A stretch of DNA of 64,000 bases from Variovorax sp. RA8. GTDB lineage: Bacteria; Pseudomonadota; Gammaproteobacteria; Burkholderiales; Burkholderiaceae_C. The stretch is taken from NCBI RefSeq assembly GCF_901827175.1, contig NZ_LR594662.1, positions 2,232,001-2,296,000 of the forward strand, given 5' to 3'. Shown here piece by piece: positions 9,128 through 18,222 of the stretch (within the stretch, counting starts at the first letter, position 1; every line of letters starts with the position of its first letter). The position numbers and the translations under genes were made by a program. The notes under the pieces are model-generated. The model worked only from the letters and a program-made list of their open reading frames with translations. It ran no database searches and was not told where the DNA came from.

Positions 9128-9544
9128 ATGTACACACCCCACAACCTCAGGACCGGCGCCGGCGCCTATGCGCGCCTGGGCGTCGAAACGCAGGCGATGA
9201 GCGCATCGCCGCACCAGCTCATCTGCATGCTGTTCGACGGCGCCATCACGGCCATCGGGATGGCGCGGCACCACATCGCGGAGGGCGACGTCGCGGCCAA
9301 GGGACGTGCGATCTCGAAGGCCGTCGGCATCGTCGCCAATGGCCTGAAGGCCAGCTTGGACGCGAAGGCCGCCGGCGCTGCCGGTGCCGAACTGGTTGCG
9401 AACCTGTCGGCGCTGTACGACTACGTGATCCGGCGCCTGCTGCAGGCCAACCTGCGCGACGACCTCAGCGCGCTCGACGAGGCCCGGTCGCTGCTCGAAA
9501 GCGTGGCGTCCGCATGGCGCGAGATCGGCGCCGCCGAGCGCTAA
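9128..9544 (+). CDS. fliS: Flagellin export chaperone FliS
   Basis: FliS binds the flagellin C-terminus in the cytosol and prevents premature assembly. The 138-residue length and the family pattern (AYARLGVETQAMSASPHQLI then CMLFDGAITAIGMARHHI) identify it. The C-terminal helix LYDYVIRRLLQANLRDD is conserved. It lies 21 bp after fliD and just before fliT, the classical order. Confidence 0.95.
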   Translation: MYTPHNLRTGAGAYARLGVETQAMSASPHQLICMLFDGAITAIGMARHHIAEGDVAAKGRAISKAVGIVANGLKASLDAKAAGAAGAELVANLSALYDYVIRRLLQANLRDDLSALDEARSLLESVASAWREIGAAER

Positions 9545-9571
9545 CCCAAGATGAAGGAAAGGGAGACGGAC

Positions 9572-9904
9572 ATGACCGCGACGAGCGAGGTTGTCCATTG
9601 CTATGCCCAGCTCGCCTCGACCCTGTCGTTGATGGCGACGCTGGCGCGCGTGAAGGAATGGGACCGCTTGCCGGAGCTCGAGGCGCAGTGCGCATCGGTG
9701 CTAAAGCGGCTGAGTGCCGTCTCGGCACAGGAGACGCTGGGCCCCGCGCAGGTCGCGGAGGCACGGCGCCTGCTGCAGCGCATCCGCGCCGACCAGCAGG
9801 CGGTGTGCGAGCTGGTCAAGCCGCAGCTGGCGCATCTGGTCGCCACCCTGGCCGACATGCAGAAGCGCAGCGAGCTCGACCGCGCCTACGGCTTGTCGCG
9901 CTGA
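9572..9904 (+). CDS. fliT: Flagellar protein FliT (FliD chaperone)
   Basis: FliT is the export chaperone of the cap protein FliD and in enterobacteria also inhibits FlhDC. The ATG at 9572 is preceded by GGAAAGGGAGA at good spacing, so it is preferred to the in-frame ATG at 9551; this gives 110 residues. The product is all helical (YAQLASTLSLMATLARVKEW, LLQRIRADQQAVCELV), consistent with FliT, a weakly conserved family. Position after fliS supports the call. Confidence 0.8.
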   Translation: MTATSEVVHCYAQLASTLSLMATLARVKEWDRLPELEAQCASVLKRLSAVSAQETLGPAQVAEARRLLQRIRADQQAVCELVKPQLAHLVATLADMQKRSELDRAYGLSR

Positions 9905-9926
9905 GCGCCGAGGCACGCCCACCCGG

Positions 9927-11264
9927 ATGAGCAGGCTCGGCGCACCCACCGACCACGCACTGTTGGCCGCGAAGCTCGCGCCGCGGCTGGAACTGGTCGC
10001 GCTGCAGCAGGGCCAGGTGGCGAGCGATGCCGAGCCCGGTCCGGTGGTCCAGGTCCAGAAGGTCGCGAACGATGTGCGCCTGCCCTCCCATATCGCGCTG
10101 GAGCGCCAGCTCCCGGCCGGCCTGCCCGCTGCGCCGGCTGCGCCGGACACGCCGGCGCCCCCGGCCGCGCGCCTGTCCCCGGCGGCCCGCCTGATCGGCG
10201 CCTTGCTGGCGCAGTGGCCGGACGCGGGACCGTTGCGAGCAACCGCGCCGCTGTGGCCCTCGGCGCGCCAGCCGGCGAATGCCGCCACGGTTGCCGCGGC
10301 GCTCGCGCAGGCGGTGGGCCGCAGCGGGCTGTTCTACGAATCGCATCTGCGCGAGTTCGTCGCGGGCACGCGCACGCTGGCGCAGTTGGCGCAGGAACCG
10401 CAGGCGCGCTGGGCCGCGCCGGTTTCGCCGGCTGTTCAACTGCAGCGTGGCGACCAGGCGGCACAGGCTGCTGCCGGGGCGGCGCATGTGCCGTCCGATG
10501 CGATGCGGGACGGTTTGCCCGCCGCATCCGCCGTACCCGTCGTGCCGATGCCCGTCGCTCCTGCGCTGCCACTTGCGGCGCAGGCGGCCGATGCGGCGCC
10601 GGCATCCGCGCCGGGCGCTGCGCTGCCCACTGAGTCGACACCTGCGCAGGGCGAGCCGGATGCGCCCGTGCCACCTGCGCCGGCCCCGCGTGCCAATGCT
10701 GTCTCCACCGATGCGGTCCCGCTGGCCGATGCTCGGCGCGTGCGCGCGGCGTACCGCGCAGGCGAGGGCGCTTCCGCCGCAACGTTCGAGGCCGATGCCG
10801 CGACGCAGCGCGCGGAAGCGGCGGCGACCGTGCGACATGGCGCGGCGCCAGCCGTCCCGAGTGCGCTGCCCCAGGCCGCCGAGCTGATCCATCCGCAGGC
10901 TGCCACCGTGGTGCACCAGCAGCTCGACCTGCTGGCCACCGCCGTGTTCCGCTGGAGCGGCCAGGCCTGGCCGGAGGTTCCGATGGACTGGTCGATCCAG
11001 CAGGAGGAGGGACGGCCGCGCGACGAGGCCGCGCAGCAGGACGAGGCGCGGCGCTGGAGCACGACGGTTGCGCTGGAGCTTCCGCGGCTCGGGCCGGTGG
11101 AACTGCGCCTGACACTGGCCGGCGGCGCGGTGCAGGCGCAGTTCGTGACGGGCCATGCTGCCACCGCGGAACGGCTGCGGGCGCACGGCGCGGCACTCGA
11201 GCAGCGGTTCGAGTCCGCTGGCTTGCGGCTCGACGGCCTGCGCGTCAGCGAAAGGGAGGGGTGA
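9927..11264 (+). CDS. fliK: Flagellar hook-length control protein FliK
   Basis: FliK measures hook length and triggers the substrate switch in FlhB. From the ATG at 9927 the protein has 445 residues. Most of it is Ala/Pro-rich and low in complexity, as in FliK; the C-terminal 90 residues carry the conserved hook-length domain (LELPRLGPVELRLTLAGGAV, then LRAHGAALEQRFESAGL). The frame is open back to 9714 inside fliT, but that part is unlikely to be used. A small FlhB-C-like gene follows, a functionally sensible neighbour because FliK acts on FlhB. Confidence 0.88.
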   Translation: MSRLGAPTDHALLAAKLAPRLELVALQQGQVASDAEPGPVVQVQKVANDVRLPSHIALERQLPAGLPAAPAAPDTPAPPAARLSPAARLIGALLAQWPDAGPLRATAPLWPSARQPANAATVAAALAQAVGRSGLFYESHLREFVAGTRTLAQLAQEPQARWAAPVSPAVQLQRGDQAAQAAAGAAHVPSDAMRDGLPAASAVPVVPMPVAPALPLAAQAADAAPASAPGAALPTESTPAQGEPDAPVPPAPAPRANAVSTDAVPLADARRVRAAYRAGEGASAATFEADAATQRAEAAATVRHGAAPAVPSALPQAAELIHPQAATVVHQQLDLLATAVFRWSGQAWPEVPMDWSIQQEEGRPRDEAAQQDEARRWSTTVALELPRLGPVELRLTLAGGAVQAQFVTGHAATAERLRAHGAALEQRFESAGLRLDGLRVSEREG

Positions 11265-11352
11265 TGAGCTATTCCCTTGGTTGGGCTTTGGTGCCTCTCC
11301 CTTTGGGAGTCAACCAAAGCGCAAGGTACGAATCCAACGCGCGGGCGCTCCA

Positions 11353-11640
11353 ATGACGAATGCCGAAGACGAGCGTCCGAGCGCTGTAGCCCTGTCCTAC
11401 CTGGACAAGAACCGGGCGCCGATCGTGGTCGCCAAGGGTTACGGGGTGGTGGCCGAATCGATCATGCGCGAGGCCCGCGAGAACGGGCTTTATGTCCACG
11501 CCTCGCCCGAACTGATCCGCCTGCTGATGCAGGTCGACCTGGACCGGCAGATTCCCCCGGAGCTCTATGTCGCCGTGGCCGAAGTCATGGCCTGGATCCA
11601 TGGCCTGGAGCAGGCCGAGGTGCACACCGCATCGCGCTGA
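11353..11640 (+). CDS. Small FlhB C-terminal-domain-like protein
   Basis: The 95-residue product matches the cytoplasmic C-terminal domain of FlhB/YscU export-switch proteins without the membrane domain: VALSYLDKNRAPIVVAKGYG, VVAESIMREARENGLYVHAS, then DLDRQIPPELYVAVAEVMAW. The NPTH cleavage motif of full FlhB is absent; full-length FlhB with NPTH is at 27098. Such short paralogues are known in many bacteria next to fliK. The role is unproven, possibly modulation of substrate switching. The ATG at 11353 has no obvious Shine-Dalgarno sequence. Confidence 0.85.
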   Translation: MTNAEDERPSAVALSYLDKNRAPIVVAKGYGVVAESIMREARENGLYVHASPELIRLLMQVDLDRQIPPELYVAVAEVMAWIHGLEQAEVHTASR

Positions 11641-11926
11641 GTTGCAGTGCGCCAAGTAATACTTTTGGGGGCGCAATTGACGTTCAGCTTTTGTTCATTT
11701 AAACCACGGCCGGACTGTTACTACTTTTTTCTAATCTAATTGGACGATAGGGTACTTATGAAAATGCATGAGTTCTTCTTAAGGCTGTTCCACCCTCGTG
11801 GCGCCCTGTAGGACTCTTCGCACAAAGTCTGTAATTTATTCCTCACTTCCCTGGGCCAAACGCTACAAACGTTACAAATCTTAAGTGTCCTGCATACACT
11901 TGAGGCTTGATTGAACGGAGTGCAAA
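11641..11926 (+). promoter_or_regulatory. AT-rich upstream region of flhDC
   Basis: This 286-bp gap is conspicuously AT-richer than its surroundings and has no plausible gene. It contains TTGACG at 11677-11682 with TAAACC 17 nt downstream (weak sigma-70 candidate), and an inverted pair AAGTGT (11883-11888) / ACACTT (11896-11901) with a 7-nt loop just before flhD. As the leader of the master regulator it is the expected site for input from global regulators; no specific operator can be named. Confidence 0.5.
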
Positions 11927-12283
11927 GTGGAAACGGACAAGGTGATGAACGGGGCAGGCGGAGACATTTCGAAAGAAATTGGGGACATCAATCTCGCCTA
12001 CATGCTCCTGGCCCAAAAACTCGTGAAACAGGACCGTGCAGCCGCGATGTTCAAGCTCGGCGTGAGCCGCGAACTCGCCGACATGCTGGCCGGCATGTCG
12101 CTGGCGCAGATCCTCAAGCTGGCCGCCTCCAACTTTCTGCTGTGCAGCTTCCGCATCGACGACCATCCGTCGATGTCGGCCGTCGTCGGCGACGAGAAGG
12201 ACACGACGCTGCAACAGGCACACATGTCGATCCTGATGGCGGCGCGGCGCCTGCAGGTGCGCGACGTCGGCGTTGCGGCGTGA
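11927..12283 (+). CDS. flhD: Flagellar master regulator subunit FlhD
   Basis: FlhD pairs with FlhC to form the activator of early flagellar operons. The product has 118 residues and matches the beta-proteobacterial FlhD pattern: DINLAYMLLAQKLVKQDRAA, FKLGVSRELADMLAGMSLAQ, then FLLCSFRID. The start is GTG at 11927, preceded by ACGGAG six bases upstream; an ATG at 11945 is the alternative. It overlaps a possible GTG start of flhC. Confidence 0.93.
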   Translation: METDKVMNGAGGDISKEIGDINLAYMLLAQKLVKQDRAAAMFKLGVSRELADMLAGMSLAQILKLAASNFLLCSFRIDDHPSMSAVVGDEKDTTLQQAHMSILMAARRLQVRDVGVAA

Positions 12284-12300
12284 GCGCGGCTGGCGGGCAG

Positions 12301-12930
12301 ATGACCCGGAAAAGCGTGCTGCGCGAGGTGCGCGAGGTGCAACTCGCGATCGAGCTGATCGAGCTCGGCGCCCGCCTGCAATTCCTGGAGGCCGAAGTCG
12401 ATCTGAGCCGGGAACGCCTGATCCGCCTCTACAAGGAACTCAAGGGCGTCTCGCCGCCCAAGGGATTGCTGCCTTTTTCGACGGATTGGTACATGACATG
12501 GCTGGCCAATATCCATTCGTCGATGTTTTACAACATGTATCAATTCATGTTGACACATGCCGATGAGAGCGGTCTGCAAGCGCTCATCAAGAGTTATCGG
12601 CTTTATGTGGAGCAGATTGAATTGCAAGGCGGCGAAATCGTGCTGGATTTCACGCGCGCCTACACCATGGTGCGCTTTTTCGACAGCGACATGCTGCAAC
12701 TGAGCGCCTGCTGCCGGTGCGGCGGCAAGTTCGTGGCGCACGCCCACGACAGCAAGAACGGCTACGTGTGCGTGCTGTGCCGCCCGCCCTCCCGCGCGGG
12801 CAAGGCGCGGGGCGCCAAGCGTGCGGAGGCGGACATTTCAAGCCGATCGGGACTTCAGAAACCGGCTTCCCCTGCCGATAGACCGGAAGCAGCGCCTGCG
12901 GGGAGGGCACTGCAGGCGGCCCTGCCCTGA
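12301..12930 (+). CDS. flhC: Flagellar master regulator subunit FlhC
   Basis: FlhC is the DNA-binding partner of FlhD. From ATG 12301 it has 209 residues; a GTG at 12280 that overlaps the flhD stop would add seven. Conserved features include LLPFSTDWYMTWLANIHSSM and the zinc-site cysteines CCRCGGKFV and CVLC near residues 140-165. The C-terminal 45 residues after the zinc site are basic and low in complexity. flhDC directly precedes motAB, as in other Burkholderiales. Confidence 0.95.
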   Translation: MTRKSVLREVREVQLAIELIELGARLQFLEAEVDLSRERLIRLYKELKGVSPPKGLLPFSTDWYMTWLANIHSSMFYNMYQFMLTHADESGLQALIKSYRLYVEQIELQGGEIVLDFTRAYTMVRFFDSDMLQLSACCRCGGKFVAHAHDSKNGYVCVLCRPPSRAGKARGAKRAEADISSRSGLQKPASPADRPEAAPAGRALQAALP

Positions 12931-12975
12931 CGGCAGGCACTGGATTCGAAGCCTTGACGGGCAAAGGGGAAGCGC

Positions 12976-13836
12976 GTGCTGGTTCTGGTCGGGTATCTGG
13001 TAGTGGTGGGGGCCGTGTTCGGCGGCTATGCCTTGATGGGCGGCCACTTCGGCGTCCTGTTCCAGCCGGTGGAGCTTCTGATGATCGGCGGTGCCGCCCT
13101 GGGCGCCTTCATCGCGGGCAACAACGGCAAGACCATCAAGGCCACCATCAAGGAGCTGCCGCTGCTCCTGCGTTCCTCCAAGCACAACCGGCAGCTGTAC
13201 ATGGACCTGCTGGCGTTGCTCTACGAGCTGCTGGCCAAGGCGCGCAAGGAAGGGATGATGAAGCTCGAGGCCGATGTCGAGGCGCCCGCCTCGAGCGAGA
13301 TCTTCGGACGCTACCCCGACATCCTGGGCGACTCCAACATGATGGAGTTCCTCTGCGACTACCTGCGCCTGGTGATCAGCGGCAACACCGACGCCTTCGA
13401 GATCGAGGCGCTGATGGACCACGAGATCGAGACCATCAAGCACGAGGCCGAGGTGCCCAGCCACAGCCTTTCGCGCATCGCCGACGCGTTGCCCGCGCTG
13501 GGCATCGTGGCCGCGGTGATGGGCGTGGTCCATGCGCTGGGCTCGGCCGACCTGCCGCCTTCGGAAATGGGTGCGCTGATCGCCCACGCCATGGTCGGCA
13601 CCTTCCTCGGCGTGCTGCTGGCGTACGGCTTCGTGTCGCCGCTGGCCTCGCTGATCGAGCAGAAGGTGGCCGAGGGCATGAAGATGTACCAGTGCGCCAA
13701 GGTCACGCTGCTGGCCAGCCTCAATGGCTACGCGCCGCAGCTGGCGGTGGAGTTCGGCCGCAAGGTGCTGTTCTCGACCGAGCGGCCGACCTTTACCGAG
13801 CTCGACAGCCATGTGCGCGAAGTCAAAGCCCGCTGA
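12976..13836 (+). CDS. motA: Flagellar motor stator protein MotA
   Basis: MotA is the torque-generating stator subunit of the proton channel. The 286-residue product starts at a GTG preceded by GGGGAAG. It has two N-terminal membrane helices (VLVGYLVVVGAVFGGYAL; LLMIGGAALGAFIAG), a cytoplasmic loop with FlhG/FliG-contact charges, and two C-terminal helices (LPALGIVAAVMGVVHALG; MVGTFLGVLLAYGFVSPLA). The length is that of proton-type MotA. motB follows after 18 bp. Confidence 0.96.
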   Translation: MLVLVGYLVVVGAVFGGYALMGGHFGVLFQPVELLMIGGAALGAFIAGNNGKTIKATIKELPLLLRSSKHNRQLYMDLLALLYELLAKARKEGMMKLEADVEAPASSEIFGRYPDILGDSNMMEFLCDYLRLVISGNTDAFEIEALMDHEIETIKHEAEVPSHSLSRIADALPALGIVAAVMGVVHALGSADLPPSEMGALIAHAMVGTFLGVLLAYGFVSPLASLIEQKVAEGMKMYQCAKVTLLASLNGYAPQLAVEFGRKVLFSTERPTFTELDSHVREVKAR

Positions 13837-13854
13837 GCGCGCAGGGGAGTCGGC

Positions 13855-14796
13855 ATGAGCGCAGACAAGGGCCGCATCGTCGTCAAGCGCGTCGCGGCTG
13901 AGGGCGGCGGCGGGCACCATGGCGGCGGCTGGAAGATCGCCTATGCCGACTTCATGACGGCGATGATGGCCTTCTTCCTCGTGATGTGGCTGCTGTCCAA
14001 TGCGAGTCCCAACCAGCGCGAGGGCATCGCCGAGCATTTCCGCATGCCGCTGAAGGTGGCGATCAACGGCGGCGAGAAGAGCGGCACCAGCAGCAGCGTC
14101 ATTCCCGGTGGCGGCATGGATCCGACCACCCACGTCGACGGCGAGGTCCGCCTGGCCCAGGCCGACATGGAAGACACGGCCGACGCGGACCGCCTTGCCA
14201 GCATGAAAAAGCGGCTGGACGACCTGATCGAGAACAGCCCGATCTTCAAGCAGTTCCGCTCGCAGATCCTGATCGACATCACGACCGAGGGCTTGCGGCT
14301 GCAAATCGTGGACAACGAGAACCGCCCGATGTTCGACCTGGCCAGCGCCCGGCTGCTGCCGCACGTGCGCGGCATCCTGCGGGAGATCGGACCGGTGTTG
14401 ATGGAGCTCCCCAACAAGATCACGCTGTCGGGTCACACCGACGCCATCGTCTACACCAACGGCGACCGCTCCTATGGCAACTGGGAACTGTCGGCCGACC
14501 GCGCCAACGCCTCGCGCCGCGAGCTGGTGATGGGCGGCATGGCCGAGGACAAGGTGATGCGCGTGGTCGGCCTGGCCGACAGCATGCACCTGGACAAGGC
14601 CGAGCCGCGCAACCCGATCAACCGCCGCATCAGCATCATCGTGCTCAACCACCGCACGCAGCAGCAGATCGAGCGCGAGAACGGCGGCGACGGCGCCGGC
14701 GGCGCCACGCGTGCCGGGCGCCTGCAACGGCCTGCGCCCTTGCCCGTCGACAACGTCAAGGTGACGGCGTACAAGCCGCCGCCGCAGCAGAACTAA
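13855..14796 (+). CDS. motB: Flagellar motor stator protein MotB
   Basis: MotB anchors the stator to peptidoglycan and carries the proton-binding Asp. The 313-residue protein has one membrane helix with the channel motif KIAYADFMTAMMAFFLVMWL (the Asp of YADF is the proton site), a plug/linker region, and a C-terminal OmpA-like peptidoglycan-binding domain (LSGHTDAIVYTNGDRSYGNW, then LSADRANASRRELV and NRRISI). The tail is Pro/Lys-rich. Confidence 0.96.
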   Translation: MSADKGRIVVKRVAAEGGGGHHGGGWKIAYADFMTAMMAFFLVMWLLSNASPNQREGIAEHFRMPLKVAINGGEKSGTSSSVIPGGGMDPTTHVDGEVRLAQADMEDTADADRLASMKKRLDDLIENSPIFKQFRSQILIDITTEGLRLQIVDNENRPMFDLASARLLPHVRGILREIGPVLMELPNKITLSGHTDAIVYTNGDRSYGNWELSADRANASRRELVMGGMAEDKVMRVVGLADSMHLDKAEPRNPINRRISIIVLNHRTQQQIERENGGDGAGGATRAGRLQRPAPLPVDNVKVTAYKPPPQQN

Positions 14797-14830
14797 CCCG
14801 GCCCGCAGAAGCCGGATCAAGGAGCACCCA

Positions 14831-16837
14831 ATGGACCTCAGTCAATTCACACAAGCATTCTTCGTCGAGGCGGTCGAGCTGCTGGCGGAGATGGAACAGC
14901 TGCTGCTCGAACTCGACGTCGCGGCGCCCGATGCCGAGCAGCTGAACGCCATCTTCCGCGCCGCGCACTCGATCAAGGGCGGCGCGGCCACCTTCGGCTT
15001 CACCGCCCTGACCGACACCACGCACCTGCTGGAAACACTCCTGGACCGGGCGCGCCATGGCCAATTGAGCCTGAGCGCTCCGATGATCGATGCCTTTTTG
15101 GAAACGAAGGACGCCTTGCAAGAACAACTGACGGCCTACCAGGCGGGCAAAGAACCGGAGCCTGAGAGGGTGGCGCAGATCTGTGCCGTGCTGCAACAAC
15201 TGGCGCTGGAGAACGGCGCCGCCGAGCCTCCGCTCATGGCGGCGCCCGCCCCGGCCCCGGTGGCCGCCGCGCCCGCCGAACCCGTGCCGCAAGGCGCGCT
15301 GCGCATCCGCTTCTCGCGGCTGTCCGACAGCGAATGCGACCTGCTCGCGGACGAGCTCGGCAACCTGGGCAAGGTGCTGTCGCGCACGCGCAGCGGCGGC
15401 CAATTGACGGCGCTGCTCGAGACCACCTGCAGCCCCGATGACATCATCGCCGTGTGCTGCTTCGTCATCGACGAATCGCAGATCGACATCACGCGCGAGG
15501 CGGCGGCGCCCGAAGCGGCCGTGGCCGCCGTCTCAGAGGCCCCGGCCGCCGCGCCGAAGGCAGCGCCGGTTGCCGGCGCGCCGGCTGCGCCGGCCGCTGC
15601 AATGGCAAATGCCAAGGAGTCCAGCTCGATCCGCGTCGACGTGGAGAAGGTCGACCAGCTCATCAACCTGGTGGGCGAGCTGGTGATCACCCAATCGATG
15701 CTGACCCAGGCCGCGACCATGCTCGACCCCGTGGCCTACGAGCGCTTCCTCAGCGGCCTCGGCCACCTGGAGCGCAATGCGCGCGATCTGCAGGAGTCGG
15801 TGATGTCCATCCGCATGATGCCGATGGACTACGTCTTCAGCCGTTTCCCGCGCGTGATCCGCGACGTCAGCGCCAAGCTGGGCAAGCAGGTCCGGCTCGA
15901 CACCTACGGCAAGGAAACCGAGCTCGACAAGGGCCTGATCGAACGCATCGTCGACCCGCTCACGCACCTGGTGCGCAACAGCCTGGACCACGGCATCGAG
16001 ACGCCGGAGCAGCGCCTGGCCAAGGGCAAGGACGCCACCGGCCAGCTGCTGCTGTCGGCCCAGCACCACGGCGGCAACATCGTGATCGAGGTCAGCGACG
16101 ACGGCGCCGGCCTCAACCGCGGCAAGATCCTGGCCAAGGCGCAGCAGCAGGGCATCGCGGTCAGCGACGGCATGCCCGACGACGAGGTGTGGCAGCTGAT
16201 CTTCGCGCCCGGCTTCTCCACTGCCGAGCAGGTCACCGACATCTCGGGCCGCGGCGTCGGCATGGACGTGGTCAAGCGCAACATCCAGGAGATGGGCGGT
16301 CACGTGGAGATCAGCTCTCGCGAAGGCCGCGGCACCACCACCCGCATCGTGCTGCCGCTGACGCTCGCCATCCTCAACGGCATGTCGGTCAAGGTCGGCG
16401 AAGAGGCCTACATCCTGCCGCTGAGCTACGTCATCGAGTCGCTGCAGCCGCTGGCGGAGCACCTGCATTCGATCACCGCCGACGGCCACGTGATCAAGGT
16501 GCGCGGCGAATACCTGCCGCTCATCGAGCTGCACCGCGTGTTCGACGTGGCCGGCGCGCAGACCCATCCGACGCAGGGCATCCTGGTGATCGTGCAGGCC
16601 GACGACACGCGCTTCGCGCTGCTGGTCGACGAGCTGCTCGGCCAGCACCAGGTGGTGGTCAAGAACCTCGAAACCAACTACCGCAAGGTGCCCGGCATCT
16701 CGGCCGCGACCATCCTGGGCGATGGCAGCGTGGCCTTCATCATCGACGTCGGCGCCATGCCGCGAATCCAGCGGGCCCAGGCGGCCAGTGCCGCCGCATT
16801 GGCGGGCGCCTCGAGGATGGATGCCATCGCGGCCTGA
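14831..16837 (+). CDS. cheA: Chemotaxis histidine kinase CheA
   Basis: CheA autophosphorylates in response to chemoreceptors and passes phosphate to CheY and CheB. The 668-residue product has an N-terminal HPt domain with the phosphorylated His at 46 (FRAAHSIKGGAATFGF), a second domain at about 150-225, an Ala/Pro linker, the dimerisation domain starting near SSSIRVDVEKVDQLINLVGE, the ATPase domain (LVRNSLDHGIETPEQR for the N box, DDGAGLNRGKI for G1, DISGRGVGMDVVKRN for G2) and a C-terminal CheW-like domain. An AAGGAG box precedes the ATG. No cheW follows. Confidence 0.97.
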   Translation: MDLSQFTQAFFVEAVELLAEMEQLLLELDVAAPDAEQLNAIFRAAHSIKGGAATFGFTALTDTTHLLETLLDRARHGQLSLSAPMIDAFLETKDALQEQLTAYQAGKEPEPERVAQICAVLQQLALENGAAEPPLMAAPAPAPVAAAPAEPVPQGALRIRFSRLSDSECDLLADELGNLGKVLSRTRSGGQLTALLETTCSPDDIIAVCCFVIDESQIDITREAAAPEAAVAAVSEAPAAAPKAAPVAGAPAAPAAAMANAKESSSIRVDVEKVDQLINLVGELVITQSMLTQAATMLDPVAYERFLSGLGHLERNARDLQESVMSIRMMPMDYVFSRFPRVIRDVSAKLGKQVRLDTYGKETELDKGLIERIVDPLTHLVRNSLDHGIETPEQRLAKGKDATGQLLLSAQHHGGNIVIEVSDDGAGLNRGKILAKAQQQGIAVSDGMPDDEVWQLIFAPGFSTAEQVTDISGRGVGMDVVKRNIQEMGGHVEISSREGRGTTTRIVLPLTLAILNGMSVKVGEEAYILPLSYVIESLQPLAEHLHSITADGHVIKVRGEYLPLIELHRVFDVAGAQTHPTQGILVIVQADDTRFALLVDELLGQHQVVVKNLETNYRKVPGISAATILGDGSVAFIIDVGAMPRIQRAQAASAAALAGASRMDAIAA

Positions 16838-16855
16838 GAGCACCGGAACCACGCC

Positions 16856-18163
16856 ATGCGCTTCGACTTCTTCCGGCGTCACGAATCCAGCGACGCCCCC
16901 GCGTCCGGGCAGGCAGCCGCTACCGGCGAACGCGACGCCAGCGGCTACGTGACCTACGCCCAGCTGCTCGACGCGGGCAAGCGCGTCATGGGCTACAGGC
17001 TGGCTTGGCGCGCGGCCTCGCCGGCCAGCTCGGTGGATGCCCTCTCGCAGTTCAAGGCGCTCATGAGCTGCGCCGGCAGGCATCTCAACAGCCCCAAGAC
17101 CGGATGGGCCCTCGGACGCACCCTCCTGTTCATCGACGTCTCCGCCGAGTCGATCGTGGCCGGCGAGCTGCAGCTGCTGCCGCCCGAGAACGTCGTGCTG
17201 TGCGTCGGGTCCGAGCTGCTCGTGAACGAGGAGCTGCGTCCCATCGTGCTGTTCCTGCGCGAGCAGGGCTTCAGCTTCATGCTCTGCGGCGCCGACGCGC
17301 TGCCGCAGGAAGAGGAGCTGTGCGGACTCGTGACCCACTTCGACGTGGGTGCGGGCGACCGCGCGCTGGTGGAGCGCCTGCGCGGCGAGGCCCGGCCGGG
17401 CTGGCCGCCGCTGCAGCTGATCGTCACGCGCATGGACGAATGGAGCGACTTCAGTGCCGCCGCCGCTCAGCGGCTGGAGGTGTTCGTCGAGGGACGGCAC
17501 CTCGGTCCCGGAGAGCACGACGCGCCCAGCGAAGGCACCATGCAGCCGGAGTCGATGCTGATCGTGCAGCTGATGCAGATGATCCAGCGCAACCAGGACG
17601 TGCGCGAGATCGAGGCCGTGCTCAAGCGTGACGCCGCGTTGACCTACCGGCTGCTGCGCTACATCAACTCGCCGGCCATTGGCGCCGGCGTCGAGATCCA
17701 TTCGCTGCGCCATGCCGTGACCATGCTCGGCTATGCACCGCTGTTCCGCTGGCTCTCGGTGCTGCTGGCCATGAGCAATGCCAAGGCCAGCCCGCCATTC
17801 TTGATGAAGAAGGCCGTCCTGCGCGGCCGCTTCGTCGAGCTGATGGGCAAGGGCATGCTGCCGGCCTCGGATGCCGACAACCTGTTCGTGGTCGGCATGT
17901 TCTCGCTCATCGACCGGCTGCTCGGCGTCCCCATGCGGGAAGTGCTCGGCAAGGTCCAGCTCAGCGAGGCGGTCCAACAGGCGATCCTCACGCGCGAGGG
18001 TGCCTATGGGCCGCTCCTGGCGCTGGCCGAGAGCTGCGAGGAAGACGGCACGCGCGCCGCGAGCCTGGCCGAGGCGCTCTTCATGAGCGCCGACCAGGTC
18101 AACGCCGCGCACCTGTCGGCACTGGCCTGGGCCCAGGACCTCGGCCCCGCCGAGGCACCCTGA
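16856..18163 (+). CDS. EAL-like/HDOD signalling protein in the chemotaxis operon
   Basis: The 435-residue protein has the layout of YuxH/CdgJ-type EAL-HDOD proteins. The N-terminal half (about 30-225) resembles an EAL fold but lacks an ExL signature and other catalytic acidic motifs, so phosphodiesterase activity is unlikely. The C-terminal half (about 225-420) is a HDOD domain (MLIVQLMQMIQRNQDVREIE, TYRLLRYINSP, SLRHAVTMLGYAPLFRWLSV). CdgJ in Vibrio is known to affect motility. Location between cheA and cheR suggests a role in motility or chemotaxis control. Confidence 0.8.
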   Translation: MRFDFFRRHESSDAPASGQAAATGERDASGYVTYAQLLDAGKRVMGYRLAWRAASPASSVDALSQFKALMSCAGRHLNSPKTGWALGRTLLFIDVSAESIVAGELQLLPPENVVLCVGSELLVNEELRPIVLFLREQGFSFMLCGADALPQEEELCGLVTHFDVGAGDRALVERLRGEARPGWPPLQLIVTRMDEWSDFSAAAAQRLEVFVEGRHLGPGEHDAPSEGTMQPESMLIVQLMQMIQRNQDVREIEAVLKRDAALTYRLLRYINSPAIGAGVEIHSLRHAVTMLGYAPLFRWLSVLLAMSNAKASPPFLMKKAVLRGRFVELMGKGMLPASDADNLFVVGMFSLIDRLLGVPMREVLGKVQLSEAVQQAILTREGAYGPLLALAESCEEDGTRAASLAEALFMSADQVNAAHLSALAWAQDLGPAEAP

Positions 18164-18222
18164 GCGCGGCGAGATGCAGGGCTTTTGGGCGCTTGATCGC
18201 CACATTGAAAAAGACATGCGCT

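Noticed and set aside
15533..18217. Long antisense open frame over cheA and the EAL-HDOD gene
   Set aside because: In GC-rich DNA the antisense frame of a gene with strong third-position GC bias stays open. Its translation is His/Arg/Ala/Gly/Leu-rich without motifs, while the plus strand has clear family signatures.
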